NCBI GenBank assembly: GCA_934526015.1
Contig: CAKSZY010000012.1
Location: 5,730-69,729, forward strand
Length of the DNA: 64,000 nucleotides
Source: an uncultured Dokdonella sp.
GTDB taxonomy: Bacteria; Pseudomonadota; Gammaproteobacteria; Xanthomonadales; Rhodanobacteraceae
Direction: 5' to 3'
Numbering within the stretch: position 1 is the stretch's first letter; every line of letters starts with the position of its first letter. This document shows positions 35,171-43,606 of the stretch, one piece after another. Below the pieces are notes generated by a model. The model was not told the origin of the DNA. It saw nothing but the letters and a program-made list of their open reading frames with translations, and ran no database searches. The translations under genes and the position numbers were made by a program.

Positions 35171-37009
35171 ATGCGCATGTCCCCCATGTGCCTGTTGTCC
35201 GCCGTGCTCTGCACGCCCGCCGCGCACGCGGCGATCTATTCGGTCGGCGGCACCGGCTGCACGCATCCGAGCGTGCAGGCGGCGGTCGCCGCGGCTGCGG
35301 CCAATGCCGGCGGCCCGCATGTGATCCGCCTGCCCGAATCGACGTTTTCGGCCTTCGCCGGAGTGGTCGTCTCCAATCCGCAGGCCGACATCACGATCGA
35401 GGGCGGCTACGCCAACTGCGCGGCGTCGGCGCCGCAGGCCGGCGCACGCACGACGCTCGATGCCAACGACGCCGCGCGCCACATCCGCATCACCAACACC
35501 GCGGCGACGCCGCGCCGGCTGACCCTGCGCCAGCTGGTCCTCGACCGCGGCAGCGCGGACATCGGCGGCGCGATCCGCGCCGACGGGCGCGTCGTCGTCG
35601 TGCTCGACGCCGACACTTCGGTGCGCCGCAGTTCGGCGCAGCGGGGCGGCGGCATCGCGATCGGCATCGCCAGCAGCGGCGAAGCCGAATTGCACGTGCA
35701 GGGTGGATCGAGCGTGCGCGCGAACAGCGCGAGTGATGCGGGCACGGGCGGCGGCGGCATCTTTGCGGGGGAATACGCGCGCGTCGTCCTCGGCCCGTCG
35801 ACGATCGAACAGAACACCACCGCCGGCCACGGCGGTGGCATCCATCTCGCCGGGCCCGCCAGCGGCGGGCTCGTGGTGACGCCGGGCGAGGGCACGGTGT
35901 CGGTCTCGAACAACCGCGCGCACGTCGGGCGTCCGGTCGTGGCCGGTGGCGGCGGTGAAGGCGGGGGCATCTATGCCTTCCGTCGCGACATCGTCGTCGA
36001 TGCGCCGCAAGAGGCGACCAACCGCCATGGCTTCCTCATCGTCGGCAACCGCGCGTACTCGGGAGGTGGCGTTGCCGCGCGCAACACCGACCAGGCCGGT
36101 GGCGAACCGAACCTGTCGTTTACCAATACGGCTTTCGCGCTCAACGAGGCCTACGACGTCGGTGGCGCGTTGTTCGCCAACGGCCGGGTCTGGGTCGCCG
36201 TCGGCCATGCCTCGACCGCACCGTGCCCGGCATTCTGGCTGCTCGGCTACACCTGGAGTTGCTCGACCTTCCTCGGCAATGAGGCCGGCGCGATCGGCAC
36301 CGCAGCCGCGGCCGCCGCAATCCATTTCAACATGGGGTCGGCACCCTCCTCGTTGCTGACCGTGACACGCACCGAGTTCCGCGGCAACACGAGCGCCGGT
36401 TCGGTCGCGACCATCCTCGCCTACACCGACACCCTCGGCGGCACGACCCTGGTCGAGCGCTCGACCTTCTCCGGCAATGCCGCGCAGGCCACCGATTCGA
36501 CCGGCTCGCGTGCGCTGGCCTCGATCACCGGCAGCCTCGTCACGCGATTCCGCTACAACACCGTGCTCGACAACGACGTGCAGAACCTGCTGCGCGCGCA
36601 GAACATCGACCTGCAGGGCAGCATCCTGTGGGCGCCGGCCGCCACCGCGAACTTCGCGGGCGCGACGCCGGCGGTCGTCCACAATGACTGCCTCGTCACC
36701 CGACTGGGCGACCAGATCCCCGGCTTCGGCAATCCCGCGCGCGTGTTCGCGCTCGATCCGCGCATCGACCCGGCCTTCTACCGGCCGGCCCCGGCCTCGC
36801 CGGCCATCGACGCCTGCGACGAGCTCGGCTTTGCCCCCGGCGAAGACCTTTACCGGACGGCACCGTTTGCCGACACGCCGGGCGTACCCGACCGCTTCGG
36901 CGACGCTGCCGGCCGCCACGACCTCGGTGCGGTCGAACGTGACGACGTGCTGTTCTTCGGCGGCTTCGGCCAGCGCGTGCCGGCATCGGCGGGGCCTTAT
37001 GACTCCTGA
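35171..37009 (+). CDS. Secreted right-handed beta-helix (polymorphic-outer-membrane-like) protein
   Basis: The 612-residue protein has a signal peptide (SPMCLLSAVLCTPAAHA), then YSVGGTGCTHPSVQAAVAAA, a start typical of parallel beta-helix proteins with choice-of-anchor ends. Many GGGI, GNT and NNRA-type turns follow (RGGGIAIG, GHGGGIHLAG, FRGNTSAG, FSGNAAQ). The end SPAIDACDELG and RHDLGAVERDDVLFFGGFG is common to bacterial choice-of-anchor proteins. It is probably secreted or surface-displayed; no enzyme motif is visible. The start may be ATG 35171 or 35177, both after GGAGGT. It is divergent from the GST gene. Confidence 0.83.
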   Translation: MRMSPMCLLSAVLCTPAAHAAIYSVGGTGCTHPSVQAAVAAAAANAGGPHVIRLPESTFSAFAGVVVSNPQADITIEGGYANCAASAPQAGARTTLDANDAARHIRITNTAATPRRLTLRQLVLDRGSADIGGAIRADGRVVVVLDADTSVRRSSAQRGGGIAIGIASSGEAELHVQGGSSVRANSASDAGTGGGGIFAGEYARVVLGPSTIEQNTTAGHGGGIHLAGPASGGLVVTPGEGTVSVSNNRAHVGRPVVAGGGGEGGGIYAFRRDIVVDAPQEATNRHGFLIVGNRAYSGGGVAARNTDQAGGEPNLSFTNTAFALNEAYDVGGALFANGRVWVAVGHASTAPCPAFWLLGYTWSCSTFLGNEAGAIGTAAAAAAIHFNMGSAPSSLLTVTRTEFRGNTSAGSVATILAYTDTLGGTTLVERSTFSGNAAQATDSTGSRALASITGSLVTRFRYNTVLDNDVQNLLRAQNIDLQGSILWAPAATANFAGATPAVVHNDCLVTRLGDQIPGFGNPARVFALDPRIDPAFYRPAPASPAIDACDELGFAPGEDLYRTAPFADTPGVPDRFGDAAGRHDLGAVERDDVLFFGGFGQRVPASAGPYDS

Positions 37010-37289
37010 CAACGACCTGGGCGCCATGCCGAACCGGTGGGGTCGCCGGGCAGGCATGCAGCGGCTTGTCCGTCGAATGTCAGTAAATCCCGCCGGCCTT
37101 CGTATGGGCTGGTGCAACGGCGCGAACCGTCCGCCGGACGGGTCAGGGGGATGCGCCAGGACGCAGGGACGCGACGTTGCGGGGGAGGCGTTGCGCGCCG
37201 CCGGCCGCGGAGCCGGGCTTGCGGTCTGCCGCCCGGCCTGCGCGCGCGGCAACGATGCGGCGCGCGAGCCGGAACCTAGGGAGTACACC

Positions 37290-38533
37290 ATGCGTCGGAT
37301 GCGGTGGAGCTGGATCGGCTGGTTGTTGCTGGCGGCCTGCATGGGCGCGGCGGCGCCGTCATGGGCGCTGGACGAGGTGGGGGGAACCCCCGTCGTCGTC
37401 GGCGGCGACGACAGCAGCGACGATCCTCCCGAGGATCCCGATCCGGGCGATGGCGTGCCGCGCGCTGCCGGCGACACGCAGGTGTACCAGGAATACGCCG
37501 AGCGCCTGCGCAGCGCGGAGAGGGTCACGCCGCTGGGCTCGGAGTTGTTCGGCGAGAGCGTGAACCTGCTCGACGGGGCGACGACGTTCCACGCCACCGA
37601 CATCGACATTCCCGGCAACAGCGCGCTGCCGGTGCGCCTGCAGCGGCGCTTCGAGGTCAAGCGCGTACCGCAGTCCGTGGGCACGGAGTTCGGCGGCCTC
37701 GGCAACTGGGACATCGACGTGCCCCATGTCTCGGGCGTGTTCCCGGGCGGTGACCAATGGGGTCATTTCCCGGCCTCGGGCACCACGACGCCGCGATGCA
37801 CGACCAACTACGCGCCTTCGGTCGGCGCGCCGTTCGAACTGCGCGACGTGTGGGCCGGCAACTCGGTGCATCTGCCGGGCCAAGGGGACAAGGAAGTCCT
37901 GTTCGTCGGCGCCCGCGCCGGCAGTGGTCCGGGATTCATGGTGCCGACATCGGGTGGGCCGTACCGCTGGGCGACGCGTGACCGCGACTATCTGGATTGC
38001 AAGCCGACCACGTCGAATGGGTTTCCGGGCGAAGGCTTCATCCTGCACACCGTGGAAGGATGGACGTACACCTTCGACCATGGCATCGCGCGCAACGCGG
38101 GGTCCCTCGGCCAGGGGCTGAACACGGTCAACCGCGCCCGCATCTTGCTGCTGGCGACGAAGGTCGAGGATCCGTTCGGCAACTACGTTGCGTACGCGTA
38201 CAACGCAAACGGACATCCGCTCCTGATCCAGGGTTACGTGAAGACGGGCGGCGGCTTCTCGCTGGAGCGCGAGATCACCCTCAACTACACGACCGGCACG
38301 CGGGCTGCACCGGCACGCGCGTCTGCTCGGCCACCGCGCACGGCCGCACGTGGAACTTCGACTACGACGGCTCCGGCCGCCTGAGCCGGGTGTACCCGCC
38401 GCAGTCGGCCGACATCGCGCGGCCGTACTGGGAATACCAGTACACGGGTGACCTCAATGTCCCCTACCAGGACTGGGACGGCAACGCGGGCGCGATCTGC
38501 CAGTCGACGCCGGAGGACGGTCCGCACCAAGGG
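37290..38533 (+). pseudogene. Rhs/YD-repeat-type protein gene, frameshifted and truncated
   Basis: The gene starts at ATG 37290 after AGGGAG with a signal peptide (WSWIGWLLLAACMGAAAPSWA). It continues into the N-terminal domain of Rhs-like proteins (LGSELFGESVNLLDGATTFHATD, LPVRLQRRFEV, WTYTFDHG, VEDPFGNYVAYAYNANG). At about 38300-38303 the frame breaks. Continuing homology (GCTGTRVCSATAHGRTWNFDYDGSGRL) is read one frame over, consistent with loss of one G. The second part then runs into a repeat at 38534, where a RAYT unit lies. Most of the repeat core and the whole C-terminal toxin part of a normal Rhs protein are missing, so this is a decayed gene. The 280 bp upstream contain no other gene. 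Confidence 0.8.
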
Positions 38534-38560
38534 GAGAACCGGGACACCCACCATTTCCGT
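38534..38560 (+). repeat. RAYT-associated repeat, left copy
   Basis: The motif GAGAACCGGGACACCCACC followed by ATTTCCGT borders the transposase gene on its left and marks the point where the Rhs-like gene stops. Related copies lie at 39608-39632 and 39641-39662. Confidence 0.75.
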
Positions 38561-38619
38561 GATTTCGCACGCTGCGCCGCGACGATTTCCTACAGACCGG
38601 CCTTGCCCGATGGTCGACG

Positions 38620-39636
38620 ATGGTGGCCATGACCACCGCCCGCCATCGCCTCGTCGTTCCCGGCCAGTCCGGCTTCTACCATTGCATCTCGCGCTGCGTG
38701 AGGCGCGCCTGGTTGTGCGGGGCGGACGCGCTGAGCGGGCAGTCGTTCGAGCATCGACGGGAGTGGGTTGAACGGCGCCTGCTCGAACTGGCCGACATCT
38801 TCGCGGTCGGCCTGTATGCGTATGCGGTAATGAGCAACCACACCCATGTCGTGCTGCGGGTCGATCCGGCGGTGGCGCAGGCGTGGCCGGACGAGGAGGT
38901 GGCGGCGCGCTGGGTGCGCCTGTTTCCGGCGTGTACCGATGGCGGGGTGGATCCTGCGCGCTGCCGCGACAAGGCATTGGCCCTGCTCGGCAATCGCGAA
39001 CGGATCGAGGTCTGCCGCAGCCGTCTGGGAGACCTGTCGTGGTTCATGCGCAGCCTGAACGAGCCGATTGCACGACGGGCGAACCGCGAAGACGGCTGCA
39101 CGGGGCGGTTCTGGGAGGGACGCTACACCTGCCAGGCCCTGCTCGACGAGGCGGCCGTGCTGGCCTGCATGAACTATGTCGATCTCAATCCGATCCGCGC
39201 CGGAATGGCGGTGGATGTGGAATCCTCTGCCCACACCGGCATCCGCCCCCGGATCGAATCCGTTTCCAGCCTCGATGCCGACGCGCCGCTGCCGCCGTTG
39301 GCCGGTCTCGCTCCCGGGTTCGCCGTGCTGGCCATCAGCACCGCCGGCTATCTCGAACTGGTTGACTGGACGGGTCGTCAGCTGCGCCCCGACAAGCGCG
39401 GTCACGTCGCCGCGTCCACCCCGCCGATCCTCGCCAAACTCGGCCTTCGCGAGCCTGCCTGGCAAAGCCAGGTGCTCGGCATCGAACGTCGATACGGGCG
39501 CGCGATCGGCTCTGCACAAAGCCTGCTCGACAAGGCCGCCGACATGGGCCAGCAATGGCTCAAGGGCATCGGCATGGCCCGGCGATGGATGCACGCACCG
39601 CGACAACGAGAACCGGGATACCCATCATCCGTATGA
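38620..39636 (+). CDS. REP-associated tyrosine transposase (RAYT, Y1/TnpA-REP family)
   Basis: The 338-residue protein has the Y1 transposase layout of RAYTs: an N-terminal strand with FYHCISRCVRRAWLCG, the metal-binding segment YAYAVMSNHTHVVLRV, and the helix with the presumed catalytic tyrosine region ACMNYVDLNPIRAGM. RFWEGRYTCQALLDE, between them, is also typical. RAYTs are single-copy domesticated relatives of IS200/IS605 transposases that process REP sequences. Repeats border the gene, and its last codons and stop lie inside one copy, so the C-terminus GYPSSV is repeat-encoded. Start at ATG 38620 or ATG 38629. Confidence 0.92.
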   Translation: MVAMTTARHRLVVPGQSGFYHCISRCVRRAWLCGADALSGQSFEHRREWVERRLLELADIFAVGLYAYAVMSNHTHVVLRVDPAVAQAWPDEEVAARWVRLFPACTDGGVDPARCRDKALALLGNRERIEVCRSRLGDLSWFMRSLNEPIARRANREDGCTGRFWEGRYTCQALLDEAAVLACMNYVDLNPIRAGMAVDVESSAHTGIRPRIESVSSLDADAPLPPLAGLAPGFAVLAISTAGYLELVDWTGRQLRPDKRGHVAASTPPILAKLGLREPAWQSQVLGIERRYGRAIGSAQSLLDKAADMGQQWLKGIGMARRWMHAPRQREPGYPSSV

Positions 39637-39662
39637 CCAAGAGCCGGTACACCCACCATTCC
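39608..39662 (+). repeat. RAYT-associated repeats, two right copies
   Basis: GAGAACCGGGATACCCATC (39608-39626, continuing to 39632) and GAGCCGGTACACCCACC (39641-39657, continuing to 39662) repeat the left-border motif with substitutions. The first overlaps the transposase stop codon. Confidence 0.7.
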
Positions 39663-39879
39663 ATTCGTGGGCCCGGCAGCCGCGACACGGTCGCCTGGAT
39701 GATGCCGAGGGCAGCACCAATCCGGGCAGCGGAGAGGAGGGCCGTCCCGGCGCAGCAGACCTTGGAGTTCGTCGATCCGGAGTAATCCCTGTTCCCGCGC
39801 CCCGGCCGCGACGAAACGCCGTGGACGGCGATGTCCGCAGCCATGCCTTCCGGCCCACGGTGGATCGGGCCGGAACGCC

Positions 39880-39885
39880 TAGAAT
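39880..39885 (+). promoter_or_regulatory. TAGAAT -10 box of the tricorn-like protease gene
   Basis: TAGAATCGCCGG lies 37 bp upstream of the start codon, in the same form as at djlA. GAGGAG (39905-39910) is the ribosome site. Confidence 0.45.
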
Positions 39886-39916
39886 CGCCGGCCTGTCCGC
39901 TTTCGAGGAGTCCACG

Positions 39917-42900
39917 ATGCGTCGCTGCGTCCTGCCTGTCCTGCTCGCATTGGCCGCGACTTCCACCGTCGAGGCGATGCCGGCCGGCGATTCTCGTCTG
40001 CTGCGCTTCCCCGACATCTGCGGCGACGCGATCACCTTCGTGCACGGCGGCGATCTCTACTGGGTCGGTGCGGCGGGCGGCACGGCGCTGCGCCTGACCT
40101 CGCACGCCGGCCAGGAGCTGTATCCGAAGTTCTCCCCGGACTGCCGTTCGATCGCCTTCTCGGCCGAATACGACGGCACCCGCCAGGTCTACGTGATCCC
40201 CGCCGCCGGCGGCGTGCCGAAGCAGCTCACCTGGTACAACGACGTCGGCGCACAACCGCCGCGCGGCGGCACCGATTACCGCGTGCTCGACTGGACGCCG
40301 GACGGGAAGAACGTGCTCGTGCGCGCCAACCGCACGCCGACCGACGACCGCGGTGGACGGCCGTACCTGGTGCCGGTCGACGGCGGCATGGAAACTCCGC
40401 TCGCCGTGCCGGAAACCGGCGGCGGCATGCTCTCGCCGGACGGCAGGCATTACGTCTACACGCCGATCGACCGCGAGTTCCGCAGCTGGAAGCGCTATCG
40501 CGGCGGCCGCGCGCAGGACGTGTGGACCTACGACCTCGTCGCCAACACCTCGAAGCGCCTGACCGACAACGTCGCCACCGACCACCAGCCGATGTGGGTC
40601 GGCGACACCATCTACTTCGTCTCCGACCGCAACCACACGCTGAACCTGTTCGCGATGTCGCCGGACGGCGGCGAGGCGCGCCAGATCACGCAGTTCACTG
40701 ATTTCGACGTGCTCTGGCCGAGCGCCGGCCGCGACGCCATCGTGTTCGAGAACGGCGGCGCGATCTGGCGCTTCGATCCGCAGACCGCACAGGCGACGCA
40801 GGTGCCGATCCGCGTGACCGGCGATTTCCCGCAGACCGTGCCGACCTGGAAGAACGTCGCCGCCCAGGTCGAGTCGGTCGACCTTTCCGCCGACGCGAAG
40901 ACGATCGTGTTCGGCGCGCGCGGCGAGGTGTTCCGCCTCGCCGGCAAGGACAAGGACATCACCAACCTCTCGCACACGCCCGATGCGCGCGAGATCGGCG
41001 TCACCCTGTCGCCGGACGGCAGCACCCTCGCCTACCTGTCCGATGCCAGCGGCGAGTACGAGGTTTACACGCGGCCACTGGCCGGCGGCGCGGAAAAGCG
41101 CATCACGCGCGACGGCGGCATCTGGCGCTTCCCGCCGGCGTGGTCGCCCGACGGCCGCCACATCGCCTACGCCGACAAGCAGCAGCGCCTGCGCATCGTC
41201 GATGTCGCCAGCGGCAACACGCGCGACGTCGACGCGAGCCGCAACGACGACATCACCGAGTACGCCTGGTCGCCGGATGGCCAATGGCTGGCCTACACGC
41301 TGACCAGCGACGCCATGCTGACGCGCGTGTGGCTGTACTCGCTGCGCGACGGCACGCGCACGCCGGTCACCGAGGACACCTCCAGCGCCTCGAACCCGGT
41401 GTTCGCGCCCGACGGCAAGCGCCTGTATTTCCTGTCCAACCGCGACTACCAGCTGACTTTCAGCGCCTACGAGTCGAACTACCTCTACACCAATGCCACG
41501 CGCATCTATGCGCTGCCGCTGGCCTCCAGCGGCTCCTTCCTGTTCGGCGACGAGGCGGCGAAGCCGGATACGGCAAAGGACGACAAGGGCAAGGACAAGA
41601 GCAAGGCCGACACGCGGCGCGCTCCGGTTGTGCGCATCGACGTCGACGGGATCATCGGCCGCGAACAGGCGCTGAAGGCGCCGAACGGAAACTACGTGTC
41701 GCTGCAGGCGAGCGCCGATGCGGTGTTCTACGGGGTCGGCGGCGAGGGTCGCGGCGGCGGTCGCGTCGAACTGCGCATGCTGGTGATCGAAGGCGACAAG
41801 CCGGTGACGATCGCGCGCGGCCTCGGCGCGTTCCGCGTCAGTGCCGACGGCACCAGCGTGCTGGCCCGCCAGGGCGACAAGTTCGCCGTGCTGGAAGCGA
41901 AGGCCGATCAGGATTTCGCCAAGGCGACGCTCGACCTCGGGCGTCTGAAGATGCTGGTCGACCCGCCGCGCGAGTGGAAGCAGCAGTTCACCGACGGCTG
42001 GCGCATCCTGCGTGACTGGTTCTACGACCCCGGCATGCATGGCGGCAGCGAACGCTGGAACGCGATCCGCGCGCGCTACGAGCCGCTGGTCGCCTACGCC
42101 GCCACGCGCCAGGACCTCGACTACGTGTTCCAGGAACTCGTCGGCGAACTCAATGCAGGCCATGTCTACGTGCAGCAGGGCGACGAGCCGAAGATCGAGC
42201 GCACGCCGGGCGGCCTGCTCGGCGCCGACATCGTCGCCGATGCGTCCGGGTACTTCCGCATCGCGCGCATCTTCCCCGGTGCGAACTGGGACGCGCGCAC
42301 GCGCTCGCCGCTGACCGAGGCCGGCGCCAACGTGCGCGAGGGCGAGTTCATCCTCGCCGTCGATGGCGTCGACGCGCGCACGGTGAAGAACTTCTACCAG
42401 CTCATGCAGGACAAGGGCGAGCGCCATGTCGTCCTGCGCGTGTCCGCGCGCGCCGACGGCAGCGCGGCGCGCGAGGTGCGGGTGAAGGCGCTCGATTCGG
42501 AGCTCAACCTGCGCTACAGCGACTGGGTGGCGCAGAAGCGCGCCCTCGTCGACCGCCTGTCGAACGGCCGCATCGGCTACATCCACGTGCCGAACACCTC
42601 GCAGGACGGCAACCGCGAGCTGTTCCGCGGCATGCTGGCCTATGCGCACAAGGACGCGCTGATCATCGACGACCGCTACAACGGCGGCGGTTTCATTCCC
42701 GACCGCATGATCGAGCTGGTTGCGCGCAAGCCGCTCAACTACTGGAAGCGTCGCGGCCTCGACCCGCAGGCGACGCCGCTGCTCTCGCACGACGGACCGA
42801 AGGCGATGCTGATCAACGGCCTGTCGAGCTCGGGTGGCGACGCTTTCCCCTACTACTTCCGCAAGCTCGGCCTCGGCAAGCTGATCGGCACGCGCACCTG

Positions 42901-43183
42901 GGGCGGACTGATCGGCATCTCCGGCAATCCGGGCCTCGCCGACGGCGGCACCCTGCTGGCGGCGACGTTCCGCTTCATGGACAGCGACGGCCGCTGGGCG
43001 ATCGAGAACGAAGGCGTGGCGCCCGACATCGAGGTCATCGATCGGCCCGAGCGGATCGCCGCCGGGGGCGATCCGAGCATCGAGAAGGCGGTCGAACAGC
43101 TGCTCGGCGAACTGGCGACGAAGTCGCCGCGCAAGCCGGTGGCGCCGCCGGCGCCTTCCGATTTCGGCCAGCCGCAAGGCTGA
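39917..43183 (+). CDS. Tricorn-like S41-family protease, exported
   Basis: The 1088-residue protein has a signal peptide (LPVLLALAATSTVEA) and the tricorn plan. Two beta-propellers with WSPDGRHIAY-like WD40/TolB repeats cover residues 30-640. A helical C1 domain (QFTDGWRILRDWFYDPGMHG) with NAGHVYV (His749), a PDZ domain (about 775-850) and the C2 protease domain follow. The nucleophile lies in LSSSGGDAFP, most likely Ser972, with DDRYNGGGF and the end IENEGVAPDIEV around it. Such enzymes cut oligopeptides; the signal peptide puts this one in the periplasm. The basic Lys/Asp-rich insert near residue 550 is of low complexity. ATG 39917 has GAGGAG upstream. Confidence 0.93.
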   Translation: MRRCVLPVLLALAATSTVEAMPAGDSRLLRFPDICGDAITFVHGGDLYWVGAAGGTALRLTSHAGQELYPKFSPDCRSIAFSAEYDGTRQVYVIPAAGGVPKQLTWYNDVGAQPPRGGTDYRVLDWTPDGKNVLVRANRTPTDDRGGRPYLVPVDGGMETPLAVPETGGGMLSPDGRHYVYTPIDREFRSWKRYRGGRAQDVWTYDLVANTSKRLTDNVATDHQPMWVGDTIYFVSDRNHTLNLFAMSPDGGEARQITQFTDFDVLWPSAGRDAIVFENGGAIWRFDPQTAQATQVPIRVTGDFPQTVPTWKNVAAQVESVDLSADAKTIVFGARGEVFRLAGKDKDITNLSHTPDAREIGVTLSPDGSTLAYLSDASGEYEVYTRPLAGGAEKRITRDGGIWRFPPAWSPDGRHIAYADKQQRLRIVDVASGNTRDVDASRNDDITEYAWSPDGQWLAYTLTSDAMLTRVWLYSLRDGTRTPVTEDTSSASNPVFAPDGKRLYFLSNRDYQLTFSAYESNYLYTNATRIYALPLASSGSFLFGDEAAKPDTAKDDKGKDKSKADTRRAPVVRIDVDGIIGREQALKAPNGNYVSLQASADAVFYGVGGEGRGGGRVELRMLVIEGDKPVTIARGLGAFRVSADGTSVLARQGDKFAVLEAKADQDFAKATLDLGRLKMLVDPPREWKQQFTDGWRILRDWFYDPGMHGGSERWNAIRARYEPLVAYAATRQDLDYVFQELVGELNAGHVYVQQGDEPKIERTPGGLLGADIVADASGYFRIARIFPGANWDARTRSPLTEAGANVREGEFILAVDGVDARTVKNFYQLMQDKGERHVVLRVSARADGSAAREVRVKALDSELNLRYSDWVAQKRALVDRLSNGRIGYIHVPNTSQDGNRELFRGMLAYAHKDALIIDDRYNGGGFIPDRMIELVARKPLNYWKRRGLDPQATPLLSHDGPKAMLINGLSSSGGDAFPYYFRKLGLGKLIGTRTWGGLIGISGNPGLADGGTLLAATFRFMDSDGRWAIENEGVAPDIEVIDRPERIAAGGDPSIEKAVEQLLGELATKSPRKPVAPPAPSDFGQPQG

Positions 43184-43251
43184 AGGATCCGGCGCGGAGG
43201 CTGTGGCAGCGCTCCGCGCCGCGCTATCCTCGGGACCGGTCCCGCAGCGGC

Positions 43252-43503
43252 ATGCGCACGATGCAGTGTTTCGTCTACAAGAGTCGCCGCAAGGCGGACA
43301 CCTACCTTTTCCTGCGCGAGGACGGCGGCTTCGCGGTATTGCCGGCCGACCTCGCCGAACGTCTCGGCGAGCTCGTCTTCGTCATCGAGATCGAGCTCTC
43401 GCCGCAGCGCCAGCTCGCCCGCGAGGATGTCGTTACGGTGATGGCCAACCTCGCCGGCCGTGGCTGGCACCTGCAACTGCCGCCACCACCGGAACCGGTC
43501 TGA
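43252..43503 (+). CDS. ycgL: YcgL domain-containing protein
   Basis: The 83-residue protein matches the YcgL family found in gammaproteobacteria, with the N-terminal CFVYKSRRKADTYLFL strand-turn-strand and the middle AERLGELVFVIEIEL. The family has a small alpha/beta fold and no established biochemical role. Start at ATG 43252 or ATG 43261. A TATCCT -10-like box lies at 43225-43230. It lies between the tricorn-like and ankyrin genes on the same strand. Confidence 0.93.
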   Translation: MRTMQCFVYKSRRKADTYLFLREDGGFAVLPADLAERLGELVFVIEIELSPQRQLAREDVVTVMANLAGRGWHLQLPPPPEPV

Positions 43504-43573
43504 GCGGAACCCGCCGCTGCGGCGGCGGACGTTGCCGATGGCGCCGCCGGCGCGCATGCCGCGCGTGCGCCGA

Positions 43574-43579
43574 TATACT
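43574..43579 (+). promoter_or_regulatory. TATACT -10 box of the ankyrin-protein gene
   Basis: TATACT lies 28 bp upstream of ATG 43607 in the 103-bp gap after ycgL. This short spacing implies a brief leader. No clear -35 box was found. Confidence 0.4.
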
Positions 43580-43606
43580 CGGGGCGATGCGCCGTCAGGC
43601 CGAGAC

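Larger units (their letters stand above)
38534..39662 (+). mobile_element. RAYT unit with bordering repeats, at the break of the Rhs-type gene
   Basis: The unit comprises the transposase gene and three related repeats, one on the left and two on the right, all in the same orientation. The Rhs-like reading frame ends at its left border, and I could not recognise the rest of that gene on the right side. The remaining sequence to 39916 has no gene apart from the tricorn-gene promoter. Confidence 0.65.

Noticed and set aside
38284..38310. Programmed frameshift in the Rhs-type gene
   Set aside because: There is no slippery heptamer or stimulatory structure, and the gene is also truncated soon after, so decay is simpler.
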